This document shows, piece after piece, positions 1-10,599 of a DNA stretch of 64,000 bases. Position 1 is the stretch's first letter; each line of letters begins with the position of its first letter. Location: contig OZ025255.1 of NCBI GenBank assembly GCA_964019135.1, positions 25,893,708 through 25,957,707 of the forward strand, written 5' to 3'. A program made the position numbers and the translations under genes. The notes under the pieces were generated by a model. That model made no database searches and was not told the origin of the DNA. It saw only the letters and a list, made by a program, of their open reading frames with translations. This DNA comes from Arenicola marina (Eukaryota > Annelida > Polychaeta > Arenicolidae).

Positions 1-95
1 TTCATACGAATCCAGCAAGAGAGAGGTGCGATTATCCGTCAGTGACACTGACCATGTCAAAGTAAAACCACCCCTGTTTATATATAATTTTCACC

Positions 96-281
96 ATGGC
101 GGAGACAAAGTCAACAGTATTCGATCATTTGGCATTACCGGAGTCGACTGGCGGCACATACAAAGCAAAATGTAGATACTGTTCTCTACTTATATCGGCG
201 CGAAGCAAGACCACATCCAATCTCCTGTCAAGAAACAGTGCATGTAATCACGATTGTAATCATGATCACATTGAACAGTAA
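96..281 (+). pseudogene. BED-type zinc finger relic
   Basis: This short open frame looks like the start of a BED zinc finger, the DNA-binding domain at the N-terminus of many hAT-family transposases and of genes derived from them. The sequence shows an acidic/aromatic lead (VFDHLALPE), then YKAKCRYC with the CxxC pair, then TTSNLL, which is the usual spacing before the second metal-binding half. The histidine half is missing: the frame runs into a low-complexity AATCG repeat and ends. I read it as a fragment, not a working gene. Homology is inferred from the motif alone. Confidence 0.4.
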
Positions 282-375
282 TCGTAATCGATTACTTTCA
301 TAATTCCTGTAATCGTAATCATGAAATTCCCAAGTAATCGTAATCGTAATCGATTGCACTTACAATGTAATCAGC
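236..375. repeat. Short AATCG-rich simple repeat
   Basis: Degenerate copies of TAATCGTAATCGATTAC and GTAATCATGA follow one another on both strands, giving a locally palindromic tract. It adjoins the BED-like frame and may be part of the same decayed hAT-type element. Confidence 0.5.
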
Positions 376-1005
376 CCATGCCTGTTCTCTATATATATGG
401 AGCTACGTAGGATTTCCCCAATAACAATGAAACGCGAATCAACAGCTTGAAAAGGAAGACGATAATCGGGGTAATAATTGCCGATTCTGGCGATAATTGC
501 CCCTCGCAGGCCACGTTGTAGTAGCAGAATGCGAACGTTTTCTAAGCTCAATGGCTGCATGGGCGGTAGAGAAACTAGTCATTCAGTTATGGGTTGACGA
601 AATCACCAACAAATTGCTATACCTAACCATAAACAAATTTTGATCAGCGAAGAGAAGTCGAAAGGAGAAATCTTAAGACCGACTGCGATTCTCTACATGC
701 AATATTGGCCGAGTTATGGGCCGAAACGTCACCGCGCCGTCAGTGTTTTGTCGTATCGAGGCTTTATAATGGGATTGGCCATGTTAAAGTCTGGCGTCCA
801 AACTACCGATTCGATTTCGATGCAATTTGCCACACATGATGTCACTGACAATAACTAATTTCCAAAAAATCATTGAAACGTCATTTCTTGCTGGGTACCA
901 TATATATAAAAAGGGCAACACAATTAAAATTTATTGACCGTCAAAGGTGGAAGTCAAAAAAACCACGCACAACGTAGTGGCAAGCATCTGTTACGGGGAT
1001 GAAAA
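376..1005. other. No gene seen
   Basis: Short open frames on either strand have no recognisable domain. The stretch at 775-860 resembles a sequence near 12.14-12.26 kb and another at 56.32-56.36 kb (shared core CACACATGATGTCA), so part of it is probably a dispersed repeat. Confidence 0.4.
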
Positions 1006-1140
1006 GAGCTGGCGCTAAGCTGGCGCTAATTTGGCGCTAAGCTGGAGCTAAGCTGGCGCTAAGCTGGAGTTAAGCTGGCGCTAAGCTGGAGCTAAGCTGG
1101 AGCTAAGCTGGCGCTAATCTGGAGCTAAGCTGGAGCCAAG
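1006..1140. repeat. 11-bp minisatellite (GCTGGCGCTAA / GCTGGAGCTAA)
   Basis: About a dozen near-perfect copies of an 11-bp unit, alternating between GCTGGCGCTAA and GCTGGAGCTAA variants, lie just beyond the 3' end of the minus-strand LINE. Confidence 0.9.
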
Positions 1141-1462
1141 CCGGCGATTCGTATCGATTATCAATAGATAGGTCATTAAATGTCGCCGTCTCTTTATCGC
1201 GGATGGTACAATCAATGTTATTCGGGGAAAATTTATTATGGTATATAACCAGATGGTTCTTTCATATTTTACAGTATGGCGTATGAGCGCAACCATTGGT
1301 ATGACAACGGTCGAAGGCGGAAGGCATCGCCATGTACGTAGGCGGAATATCGCTTTGGCCCAATCGTCGCGCAATTATAAAATATGATGATAATGAGATT
1401 GGTTATTTAAAAAATCTAATTAACATTGTACAACATATATACAGAGTATGATATTAACACAA

Positions 1463-2671
1463 TTAACGAGAACAGCTTTGTGAAAATCGATTACGGAGAT
1501 TTGTTGCATGGTAGATGAAGTTTCCCAATTCTGTTAGCTTAGTAGGGTTCTTTGTTTTCAGTATATTTATAAATATTTGCCTAGTGCAATTGGAGGCGTA
1601 CCTTAAGTATTTATTTCGCAGGTCCTTATATAAGTTACAGATACAGAGGAAATGATATTCATCTTCCACATAACTGAGGCCATTTATATTACAATATATA
1701 CATATCCGGTCACACCTTGAAACGTTTTCGTATCTTCCTGTTTCTATGGCAAGTCTGTGATTTGAGCATCTAAATCTAGTAATAGCTATACGATGTTTCG
1801 ATATAGGTACTTCAATGAGATATTTTTCTCGTTCGAGTAAACTCTTGTATGTTACATAGGTATCTAGCTTGGTGGATTCATGAATGTTGCTCGACCACTC
1901 CTGTTGGTAACAATCTCTTAATCTTTGATTAAATTCTGACATAAAGAGTTGTGCATTGCCGACACTCTGTGACATATAAACGTGTCCAAAACCGTACCTG
2001 AATAAAATACGCTTCACATGAGTCGCCCAATTTTCTCTCCCATTTCCGTCCATTTTGTATAACATAAAGTAGCAGCTCTTTTGAATGCGTTCGTCCCCCA
2101 TATTAAGTAGTTTTAACCAAAATGATATAACCTTTTGATAACATGTGACAAATATAGGGTAACGACCGCATTCACCCAACACGGCTGCCGTTGTTGTTCT
2201 TGAGGACACCCTAAGTAAATATTTACAGAAATTTAAATGGACTGTTTCAATATGGTCATAACGTTTATAGCCCCAAACTTCTGCTCCATACGTAATAGCC
2301 GGCAGGACCATTTTATCGAACAACTGGAGGGCAATGTCGACAGACAGGCCATTACAATTAGCTATTAGGCGTTTTATAACGGCATTTGCTTTCAATCCCT
2401 GCGCCGCAAGTGTCTTTGTTGCCTGTAACCATGTTAATCTGCTTGAGAATACAATGCCTAGATACTTGTAGAACGGGATTATTTCTATGTGTTGCCCTTC
2501 AAAATGCCACTTTTCGTTACGTTTCACAATTCCTCCGTTTCTGAAAACAACAATTTTGGTTTTATCCATGTTAACTTTCATTCCCGATGAGTCACAATAC
2601 TTCTTCAATACATCAATTTGTTTCTGGAGTCTACCGACCAGATCGGCGAATTGGGCTAAATCGTCTGCATA
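1463..2671 (-). pseudogene. LINE ORF2: reverse transcriptase C-terminal part and Cys/His tail
   Basis: Beginning with YADDLAQFADL immediately after the in-frame TAA, the frame stays open to 1,463. It contains the RT thumb (FYKYLGIVFSSRLTW), FDKMVLPAITYGAEVWG and a C-terminal motif with CIYC and EDEYHFLCIC. The first Met is at 2,608, downstream of the catalytic YADD, so no active RT could be made from it. The matching regions in the LINE at 37.9-41.0 kb read FDKMVLP-like and RLCMYC with IEDE. Confidence 0.85.
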
Positions 2672-2674
2672 TTA

Positions 2675-4948
2675 TAACATAAACAGATTTGAATTATTTT
2701 CATCTAAATAAACCCCGTCACAACCGCTTTCTCTACACATTTCAACTAATTGACTTAAATATATAACAAAGAGTAAAGGACTCAGCTTACAACCCTGTCT
2801 GGTTCCAGTGCTGCATTTGAAAAATTCTGTCAGACCATCTTTTGTTTGTACACAACTTGAGAGCTTCATATATTACATAGATTTCAGGATTACCATGATT
2901 TTACCATGCATTCCCTGCTTGATTTATCTGCGAAAAAGATGTGCGTGAGGCACGCGGTCAAATGCTTTTGAGAAATCTATGAAAATACAATAGAATCTCG
3001 TACCTGGTTTGCTTAAATATCTCTGTGTCACTGCATATAAGCTATATATGTGCTCTATCGTAGTGCGACCCGATCTGAAGCCGTTTTGTTCATCAACCAC
3101 TTTATTGTTATCTTCGACCCATCCTTGCAGCCTGTTCCCTATGATAGACGTAAATAGATTTCCCATCGCAGGGATCAGGGATATGCCCCTGTAGTTTCTT
3201 TCTAGATTGCGCGAACCTGTTTTATGTATCGGATATATGATGCCTTTACACCAGGAGTTAGGAAAATCACCATTGTTTAGTATACCGTTAAATAATTTTG
3301 TCATTATGGGTGCTGTGGCGTCAGCAGAATGTTTCAGTATTTCGTTACACAGACCGTCATACCCTGGAGCCTTATTGTTTTGTAAATTTTGCATCGCGGT
3401 TACCAATTCTTGGACTGTAAATTCCCTGTTAATCTCATAAGGTATACCTTGTGTACACTCCTCGCATTCGGTGTCGTGGCTCGTCAAAAAGTCATGGATA
3501 TTGTCATAAACCAAGTCGGGAACGTTGGTGCTGTCAGGGTTTAGCAACTGCTCGAAATATGTATACCATCTTTGCCCAGAAATTTCGGGATCATTTGTAT
3601 TCCTGAACAATGTGCGTTTAACAAGCTTACTTTCTATACTTTCTCGCAGATTCTTCCGATACAACCGTTCTTTGTTATCATACATATCTTTAAAGTTCGA
3701 TTTAGCATTTAAGTATCCACTTAAGTCTTCACGGGACTTGGTTCTACGATACCTGTTCAAGCATCTACGACGTTGCTGTTTTTGGTCTTGTAATTGCCAA
3801 TCCCACCACGGCGGTTGCATTGGGTCGTTTTGGGTTTTGCCAGAAGGTTGCATTTTCATAGTTGATGCTGCAGACTGGAATTCGGTAACAATAACCTGGA
3901 CAACGTCATCCACATAACCGTTACTTAACATCTCATCAATTGTATTATCTCTTAAGACTTGAGAGGCCTCGATATGTTGTTTGAATATGTCTAAATCTTC
4001 TGATTTCCACCTGTAACGTATCCGATCATGACTGTCGCTTGTCTCTACCTCATAGCGTTGTCGAGGGAATGTGAAAGTGCAAGATACAGGCAAGTGAGCG
4101 GACTTGTTGAAATGCTCATCTAATACTATTACATCATCAACGCTGTTAAACAGTTTTGACGAAGCGATGAAGTAATCAATCACACTAGATCCGCGAGGAG
4201 TGATACATGTGAAATTCCCGGAACTGTCACCTGAAAAGCGACCATTTGTGATATGGACATCGAGTGTTTTGCATAAAGCTAGTAGCGTCCGCCAAAATCT
4301 ATTGACACTCTCATTTTTGTCGCATGACTTCCGTAAACGCCTACTGTCATGAAAATCATCTGGTTCGTACCAGTCTCCCATGGGGAGATCGTCTATAGAA
4401 TCATCTATTATGTAATCAGGGAGCATACCTGTCCTGGCATTCATATCACCTATTAGCACGACTAATGGGAGACGTGTAGACTGATGCATGGCTTGAATGA
4501 TTTCATTTTCGAGCAAGTGTACACCGTTATCTTCCTCTGTATAGAAGTTCGAACCATCTGGCGGGATATAACAAGCTACTACAATAATGTCCTCACTAGG
4601 GTGGAGAACCCCTGTCGGTACCAGCAAAAATACACCACACTGACTTCCTGGCAGAAGTCTCTTTGAACTATTTGCAATACGTTTCTTTACATATAGACTA
4701 ACACCACCATTGTAATGACCAGTTGCGTGTTTTCTATAACCAGGGGTACTGAAGCAGGTATGATCGCTAAGTAAATCAGCATGTTCCACAGATTGTTTTG
4801 TCCATGTCTCAACTAAAACTACAATATCGTACTGGCTGAAAAAGTGGATAAATATTGTGTCATTTGCCACTGATTTCAAGCCTTCTATGTTAAGTAATAT
4901 ACATTTAACATATTGCTGCGTGACATTGAGTTGGGCCGGGCCACACCC
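2675..4948 (-). pseudogene. LINE ORF2: APE endonuclease and reverse transcriptase, N-terminal part
   Basis: Starting just after the ORF1 TAG, the frame reads ILLNIEGLKS, the usual start of an APE endonuclease. Endonuclease motifs follow in order: VETWTK with the catalytic Glu, GDMNAR, and SSVIDYFIAS. The terminal SDH motif reads SAH, so its Asp is replaced by Ala. RT motifs follow: NKAPGYDG, GFRSGRTTIEH, and IDFSKAFDRVPH with a catalytic Asp. The frame stops at 2,924-2,926. After a frameshift it resumes with GTRQGCKLSPLLF, then ends at TAA 2,672-2,674, directly before YADD. The protein would nick DNA and copy the element RNA, but this copy cannot encode it. Confidence 0.85.
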
Positions 4949-5476
4949 CTAGTATCTGGAGCAGGGAACTAGCTCCTCCCCGGTACTGTCCAGCGTGAAA
5001 TCGCGACCCCCTGCGACCAACCTATCCACCTTGAGGAAACATCTGTAGTCTCTGTTTTGTGAATTTTCCTCTCGGAGTCGCACCATGTGAGGGATGAGCT
5101 TCTTCCTCGCCGTTCTTGTCTCGTCTGAGAAGTCCGAGACCCACCTCATCTGGCCGAGCTCCGATCGCGTCGGTCGCGCCCGCGCTTTTTCCCTCGCAGT
5201 CTCGAGGATCTTTTCGCGCGTCTTCCAGGCGGAGAGCTTGCAGATGACAGGTCGCGGACGTGACTGTCGCTCTCTGTCCATGGGCTGTGCGTTCGAAGCT
5301 TCCCCTTCTGCACCCTCCGCTTGGATGACGTCATCAGCAGACCGTCGAGTCGTTTTCTTACCGAGCCGATGTGCCCGCTCGATGTCCGCCGATCCCAGGT
5401 CGATCTTGAGCTTGATTATCTTTAACAGGATATCCTCAATATTTCCCTTTGATGAAGCGAAGATGCAGATGCTCTT
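4949..5476 (-). pseudogene. LINE ORF1 (RNA-binding type), 5' truncated
   Basis: The frame is open from a stop near 5,485 down to TAG at 4,949-4,951. It contains DIERAHRLGK, then RPRPVICKLSAWKTREKIL and a basic stretch with LIPHMVRLREEN, the pattern of LINE ORF1 proteins that bind the element RNA through an RRM-like and C-terminal domain. No start codon is visible at the expected N-terminus; the first in-frame Met is at 5,281, inside the domain, so the 5' end is cut off. It is in the same frame as ORF2 and is separated from it by a single TAG. Confidence 0.75.
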
Positions 5477-5489
5477 CCAAACTATTTAT

Positions 5490-6015
5490 TGAATATATAG
5501 ATTCCATGTTATCTGCCAGCTTCTTGTGTTATACTTACGCAAATTTGCATTTCTTATGAACAAATCTTTCATGGCAAAATGCTGTAACTCGTTAAATTCC
5601 TTAAAGTAATACACTTATATACTTTTTGTCTTATAATATACTTTAATCTAAAATGTAAAAATCTAAGATGACGCAAGTAGGAAGTAGGCTGCTTCAAACA
5701 TAAATACTAGAAAGCAAAACTCGTATAATGATGTGAGCGGAAGAATCTTATGCATTATGCACATGGCTAAACATTGAATCGATGAAAGTCAGCCGTGGGT
5801 GTATGACAGTCCATATTGAGCAGATTAATACTAAAATCTCCTTCAAGATCACAAATCACCTTGTTAGCGTTAATCGTTAATGTACTAACTCGTACGAATT
5901 GCTCATTAAATACAACACTGGTGTACCAGTAGCCGGTGGTCGGTAACCTACACCTACTAAAATTGACTTTTGGATATCATGACCTCCCTTGTCTAGTTGC
6001 ACAAATATAGCTTCC
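5490..6015. other. AT-rich noncoding stretch
   Basis: No gene, repeat or structural RNA is recognised. It lies between the 5' end of the LINE and a G-rich tract. Confidence 0.4.
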
Positions 6016-6025
6016 ATATATATAG

Positions 6026-6054
6026 GGGGGGGGGGGGGGTGCGGGGGGGGGGGG
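6026..6054. repeat. Poly-G tract
   Basis: Two runs of nine or more G, separated by TGC, followed by TCGAGGGG. Such a tract could fold as a G-quadruplex, and its exact length is uncertain in most assemblies. Confidence 0.85.
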
Positions 6055-6241
6055 TCGAGGGGCGGTGGGCTAAACAATATATAAATTCCGCCAAGAACCC
6101 GTTCTGGGAAAATAATGCTCATGGTCCGCAGATCCTTACCGGCGAAACACGAGGACTCCGCGGAAACAAGAGGGCTGTACAGTTCTCGCGGTTCTATTTC
6201 CGGTTTAGGTCCTTCGGTGACAAACAGTAAGATACGTGTTC

Positions 6242-6303
6242 TTACAACGAGTGCGCATCACGCTGGTGCCTTGCGACAGCTGCGTGAGGCGCACTCATTG
6301 TAG
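6242..6303. repeat. 62-bp near-perfect hairpin
   Basis: Two arms of about 22 bases (TACAACGAGTGCGCATCACG and its inverted partner ending GCGCACTCATTGTA) enclose a loop of about 17 bases. Only three or four positions mispair. It may be a terminal or internal part of a small foldback element or a structured RNA; nothing else supports a function. Confidence 0.7.
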
Positions 6304-6589
6304 TCAACGTTTGAGTATTGGGAACCCGCCGGCTTCGCGGTTTGTTCGTGAAGAATCGAGTGAGCGTGAAACTATTTTTCGTTTGCTTTGGTCCAGGCAT
6401 TCTTAAATATAAAATCATAATATAGTTAAAGATAAGACATTTATCCCTCCATAATGCATGTGGTTCGTTTGATGGGACTGTTGGAAGCGGGAATCGTCGG
6501 TGTCTACAACCGGGGCACAATTGTCCTCGCCTGTTCAGTCCATATAAGTAACGTTGGTACGTAACTATAGATACGCAGCACATTAGATC

Positions 6590-7275
6590 GCATGGGTGTG
6601 GAGGTGTTGACCTTTATGATGAACCGTGTGGCGGTATTGACCTTTTTGATGGACCGTGTGGCGGTGTTGACCGTTATGATGGACCATGTGACGATGTTGA
6701 CCTTCATAAAGGACCGTGTGGCGGTGTTGACCTTTATGATGGACCGTGTGACGATGTTGACGTTTATGATGGACCGTGTGGCGATGTTGACCTTTATGAT
6801 GCACCACATGACGGTGTTGACCCTAAGAATGTACCGTGTGGATGTGTTGACCTTTGTGATGGACCGTGTGACGGCGTTGATCTTTATGGTGGATCGTGTG
6901 GCGGCGTTGACCCTTTGGATGGACCGTGTGGCTATGTTGATCTTTGTGATTGACCGTGTGGCAGTGTTGACTCTTTGGATGGACCGTTTGGTGGTGTTGA
7001 CCTTGATGATGGACCGTGTGAAGGTGTTGATCTTTTTGATAGAACGTGCGGCGGTGTCGAGCCTTTGGATGGACCGTATGACGAGATTGACCTTGAAGAA
7101 CGATAGTTGTGGGGGGGGGGGGGGTGTTAAACTTTATGATAGACTGTGTGGCTGTTTTGACCTTTATAATTGACAGTGTGGTGGGGTTGATCTTTATACT
7201 GGATATATAGTGGGGCTGTCCTGACCTTATATTGGACAGTGCGGATGTGCTGACCTCACTGATTGACCTATCGCC
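6590..7275. repeat. 30-bp minisatellite
   Basis: About 22 tandem copies of a 30-bp unit (consensus GACCGTGTGGCGGTGTTGAC followed by CTTTATGATG), diverged by a few bases each and interrupted by a poly-G run near 7,111-7,124. Because the unit is a multiple of three, long open frames appear on both strands; these are a product of periodicity and I do not call them genes. Confidence 0.95.
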
Positions 7276-7356
7276 CCTCCCATATAGCATGTAAACGTTG
7301 GTGTAACGTTTTATAAGGGTTCGAGTGGTTACTTTTTGATTTACGTTAGCATGCTA

Positions 7357-7616
7357 ACGTTACTACTACATTAGATAACAATTCGCATATTACCGTTTGC
7401 ATCGAGAGCGTTGCCACAACATTAAATAACAGTTCACCTATTAACGTTTGCATCGAGAGCGTTGCCACAACATTAAATAACAGTTTGTATATTAACGTTT
7501 GCGTCGAGAACGTTTCCACAAGATTAAATAGAAATTCGCATATTAACGTTAGCATCGATAGCGTTATGGCAACATTACAGCTCCGCATTTTAATGTTGCT
7601 TCGAGATCGTTAGTTT
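7357..7616. repeat. 51-bp minisatellite
   Basis: Five tandem copies of a 51-bp unit, recognisable by ATTAACGTTTGCATCGAGAG and GTTGCCACAACATTAAATA. The last copy is partial. The minus-strand 80-residue open frame here comes from the 51-bp (17-codon) period. Confidence 0.9.
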
Positions 7617-8162
7617 AACGTTAGAGTATGAATACAGTTGGACAACAAACCAAGGTCGGACAAAAGTTAACAAAACAAATAAATGAAAGGGCAAAATTAT
7701 GGAGATGAATATCTATTGTGAGTAATGTAGTACGTGAACGAACTGTTGTATAACATGAAGTGTTTTACATTTGTAAATATATTATATCATTTGTGTCTTT
7801 TATCGCCACTGCCACTGCCTTCAAAATTCTCTGCGGACCTTCACAAACTTGCCCCGTGAAGGTAGTGTCAGGCGTTGTAAACATCAGTGGTAAATTTGCT
7901 ATCTTCTTGGTAAACATTTAGGGAAAGTTACAAAAGAGCACATACAAATTTATCGCGTGATGGCCGAAAGAACCACTACGAGTCATGTAAAAGCGAAACC
8001 CGAGCACCCATGTATAGACCCATGCATCCAAACCTACGAGTAAGGGAGTCTCAAAACACTTCAACTCATTACAAATTTGAAACTGTATCTATTACGTAAA
8101 CAATTCGCATTGGATTGTTTACATTTGTGTATCGGAATACATTTGTTAACTATTTAACTTAA
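7617..8162. other. Noncoding stretch upstream of the GT92 exon
   Basis: No recognisable gene. It ends in a pyrimidine-rich tract and TTTCAG at 8,163-8,168, a plausible splice acceptor for the following exon, so this stretch is probably an intron or 5' flank. Confidence 0.4.
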
Positions 8163-8174
8163 TTTCAGACTCTG

Positions 8175-9644
8175 ATGTCACTGGTCGGGGTCGGGGTCAC
8201 GTTATGCACGGTGGCATGTTGGATCGGATGGACGACGGACGTTGGGACGCCAAAGATCTTTTACACAAGTGCGCATCCTACTAACCACGTGATGCCAGCC
8301 TCTTCCGTCAGCCGAGTTACAGCAGCGCACCCTGAAAGTAATGTGGCGGCAGCACCTTCAGCTAGTGGAGTGACGTCATCGCATAGCAGCATGAGCGCTT
8401 CGCAGAAAAAACAACCCTGGAAAGCTGAAGGCGGCCGCGACAAGGAGAGCGGAAGTTTCGTGTCCTTCCCAGAACAGTCACCGTTTCTCTACAGTTACAG
8501 CGCCTTCTGGGACGACAGAGGCTCACCCATGGACGAGCCGGTTATACGGATTCTAACCATCGCAGAACAAGTGTCATTAGCAGAACACGCCCAACTCCAG
8601 TGCCTGGTGTCATGTGTAAATGTGACTGAATTTGCGGTTGCAAATGTGACATTGGTATCGTTCGAGGATGTGAGACGCTACATGGTCTACGAAAAGGAGT
8701 ACGTCCGGTTTGTGGCCATCTGTCCCCTGACACTCTGTAGTCTTGGAGAAACCAGGGTCAGCATTGGACCCCCATCCTCACTGACCCCGGAGTCGAGTTT
8801 TGTTCTGGTCGAGATTCCAAGGAAACCAGAGAAGCCGATGGAGCTTGGATTGTGTACTTCTCTCTCCTACTGGCATATCGACCCGACCCGGGCTGTGGAG
8901 TGGTTAGAGATGCAGAGGATCCTGGGTGTCGGAGGTGTTGTCATCTACAACGACAGCCTGGACGCCGCGGTGTCGGAGGTCTTCCGCCATTACGACCAGA
9001 CGGACTTTGTTGAACTTCGTCAGTGTCACCCTCTCTTCGATCCATCCTCAAGGACCGACATCCGCATCAGGAGTGCTCTCACGACTACCGACTGTCTCTA
9101 CAGGTACATGTACACATTCCGTAATATCATGGTCATTGACACTGACGAGGTTATCTACCCGGGTAAACATAGAGACCTGCCAGCCTTAATGGACAAGTTG
9201 CGCAATGAAACGTCACACAACACCATGAACTGGATTTTCCCAAACGCTAACTTTCTGTTTGATGAAGAGTTGAATCCCAATATTGATTTTACAAAACCTA
9301 AACAGCTAACCTTCTTACGCCATCGACAACATCTACCCATAACTCCCCCTCACCCAAAGTCTATCATCAACCCTATGATCTGTGTTGTGGTGTTTAACCA
9401 TTTGTGTAGGATTTCAAAATCGATGAATAATAAGGTAAAGAAATATCATGTCTTGGCAAGTGATGGTTATGTCCGACATTACAGAAATACGCTCTGTGAT
9501 AAAAAAAAAAAAACAATGTCCTGCAGGGATCAATACCCTATTGCTGATAGTGTCCGTGATGACTCGATCCTACGCTACGAAGACAGTCTGGTCGCGGCCG
9601 TCCTTCCAAAACTAAAATCCCTGGGACTATTTCAAGGGAATTAA
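8175..9644 (+). CDS. GT92 (DUF23) family glycosyltransferase
   Basis: This 489-residue frame is a predicted Golgi type II membrane glycosyltransferase. Residues 2-20 are hydrophobic and can serve as the signal anchor; residues 30-85 are a low-complexity stem. The GT92 domain runs from about 223 to 460: LGLCTSLSYWHIDPTRAVEW, LGVGGVVIYND, CLYRYMYTFRNIMVIDTDEVIYP, with the metal-binding DTD at about 322-324. Characterised family members, such as nematode GALT-1, transfer galactose in beta-1,4 linkage to core fucose of N-glycans; the acceptor here is not predictable. The ATG lies six bases after a TTTCAG acceptor, so an upstream noncoding exon is possible. A run of 13 A at 9,501-9,513 codes for four Lys and is prone to slippage. 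A polyadenylation signal follows at 10,254. Confidence 0.85.
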   Translation: MSLVGVGVTLCTVACWIGWTTDVGTPKIFYTSAHPTNHVMPASSVSRVTAAHPESNVAAAPSASGVTSSHSSMSASQKKQPWKAEGGRDKESGSFVSFPEQSPFLYSYSAFWDDRGSPMDEPVIRILTIAEQVSLAEHAQLQCLVSCVNVTEFAVANVTLVSFEDVRRYMVYEKEYVRFVAICPLTLCSLGETRVSIGPPSSLTPESSFVLVEIPRKPEKPMELGLCTSLSYWHIDPTRAVEWLEMQRILGVGGVVIYNDSLDAAVSEVFRHYDQTDFVELRQCHPLFDPSSRTDIRIRSALTTTDCLYRYMYTFRNIMVIDTDEVIYPGKHRDLPALMDKLRNETSHNTMNWIFPNANFLFDEELNPNIDFTKPKQLTFLRHRQHLPITPPHPKSIINPMICVVVFNHLCRISKSMNNKVKKYHVLASDGYVRHYRNTLCDKKKKTMSCRDQYPIADSVRDDSILRYEDSLVAAVLPKLKSLGLFQGN

Positions 9645-10253
9645 CGGCACAACGACCAACACTTTCTTTTATTTTACGCAATCTTACTATAACATGCTCT
9701 ACTAAAACACTGCCTTACAAGGTATACCATCGATTTATTTTATTTTCCTTACTTCATAGCCGGATGAAGAGAATTGTAAATTCGATCCAATGAGAGCAAG
9801 GATAAAAGTGCTACATGACTGCAAATCGGCCATCGTTTATACCAATCATTTACTAATTAAAAGCCTGAACATCATTTACAATTATAATAATCTTTCTTGT
9901 CATAATAACAGCAATACAGTACTAGTTGGCAACAAGCAAGGTAATAAATCTAATTATTGGGAATGATTTAGGGGTGGATCCAGAAAATCTGGATAGGTTG
10001 GGCAAGATTCACGGTCGGATCTAGATAAACTGAATAAGGGGAGCCGGTTTCGGCTTTCATATGTTAAATGGCATAAATTTCGGCGCTAAAATGGGGGGCC
10101 AGACCGGGTCGCCCCCCACCACCACCGCGGATCCGCCCCGGTCATTCAGGGCTATATGGCTTCAACCCGTTGGTTTGTGCTGATGTGTGTACATTGTGGT
10201 TTGCATATTTTGTACATATAAATTATATACTCTTTTCTGTTTTCCTCTTGTGA
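9645..10253 (+). other. Probable 3' untranslated region of the GT92 gene
   Basis: AT-rich sequence without open frames between the stop codon and the AATAAA signal. A C/G-rich patch at 10,080-10,140 may be a repeat fragment. Confidence 0.4.
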
Positions 10254-10259
10254 AATAAA
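10254..10259 (+). promoter_or_regulatory. Polyadenylation signal AATAAA
   Basis: Canonical AATAAA about 610 bases after the GT92 stop, with a GT-rich stretch (AGTGACTGAAGTTG, then TTTTGTTT) 25-45 bases downstream. It is the best candidate 3' end for the glycosyltransferase transcript. Confidence 0.5.
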
Positions 10260-10435
10260 ATATGTGAAATCTCCTTACAGTGACTGAAGTTGATTTTGTT
10301 TATTCAAAGTAGAACGCCTGTTGTAAAATCTGTAGGTCATATGGATACAATGACAAAGGGGGTGAGGAGCTATGGAAGTAATCTCGAGCTACTTTCACAG
10401 ATGGGTCCGCCCGGAGTGTGAAGTCCAGCGAAGGG

Positions 10436-10506
10436 AGATCGCAAAGTCGATATCGCGAGGGCGAGAGCGCGAGGGCGATATCGCGAGGGCGATATCGCGA
10501 GGGCGG
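10436..10506. repeat. GCGATATCGCGAGG short tandem repeat
   Basis: Overlapping palindromic units (GCGATATCGC) separated by GAGGGCG or GAGAGCG, four to five copies. The self-complementary unit can form a hairpin. Confidence 0.8.
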
Positions 10507-10599
10507 TTGCTCTATGCACCCTACATACTTACTTACGTGAGAGCGTTCATTGTACTTAAGAAGATCTGTCAAGATCTATTTTGAAAAATACAGGAAGTC

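Larger units (their letters stand above)
1385..5476 (-). mobile_element. 5'-truncated APE-type non-LTR retrotransposon (LINE)
   Basis: A LINE on the minus strand runs from a 5' truncated ORF1 (about 5,476 down) through endonuclease, reverse transcriptase and a C-terminal Cys/His module, to a short 3' tail of ATC/ATT triplets near 1,385-1,400. The C-terminal module (CIYC, then EDEYHFLCIC) occurs in several invertebrate jockey/CR1-like clades; I cannot place the clade exactly. The copy is dead: it has a frameshift near 2,870-2,925 and a stop at 2,672-2,674. A second copy of the same or a closely related family lies at 37,917-40,974. Both end boundaries are approximate. Confidence 0.9.

Noticed and set aside
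5146..5334. Basic 62-residue minus-strand frame (MTSSKRRVQKGK...)
   Set aside because: It overlaps the LINE ORF1, which has clear family motifs in another frame.
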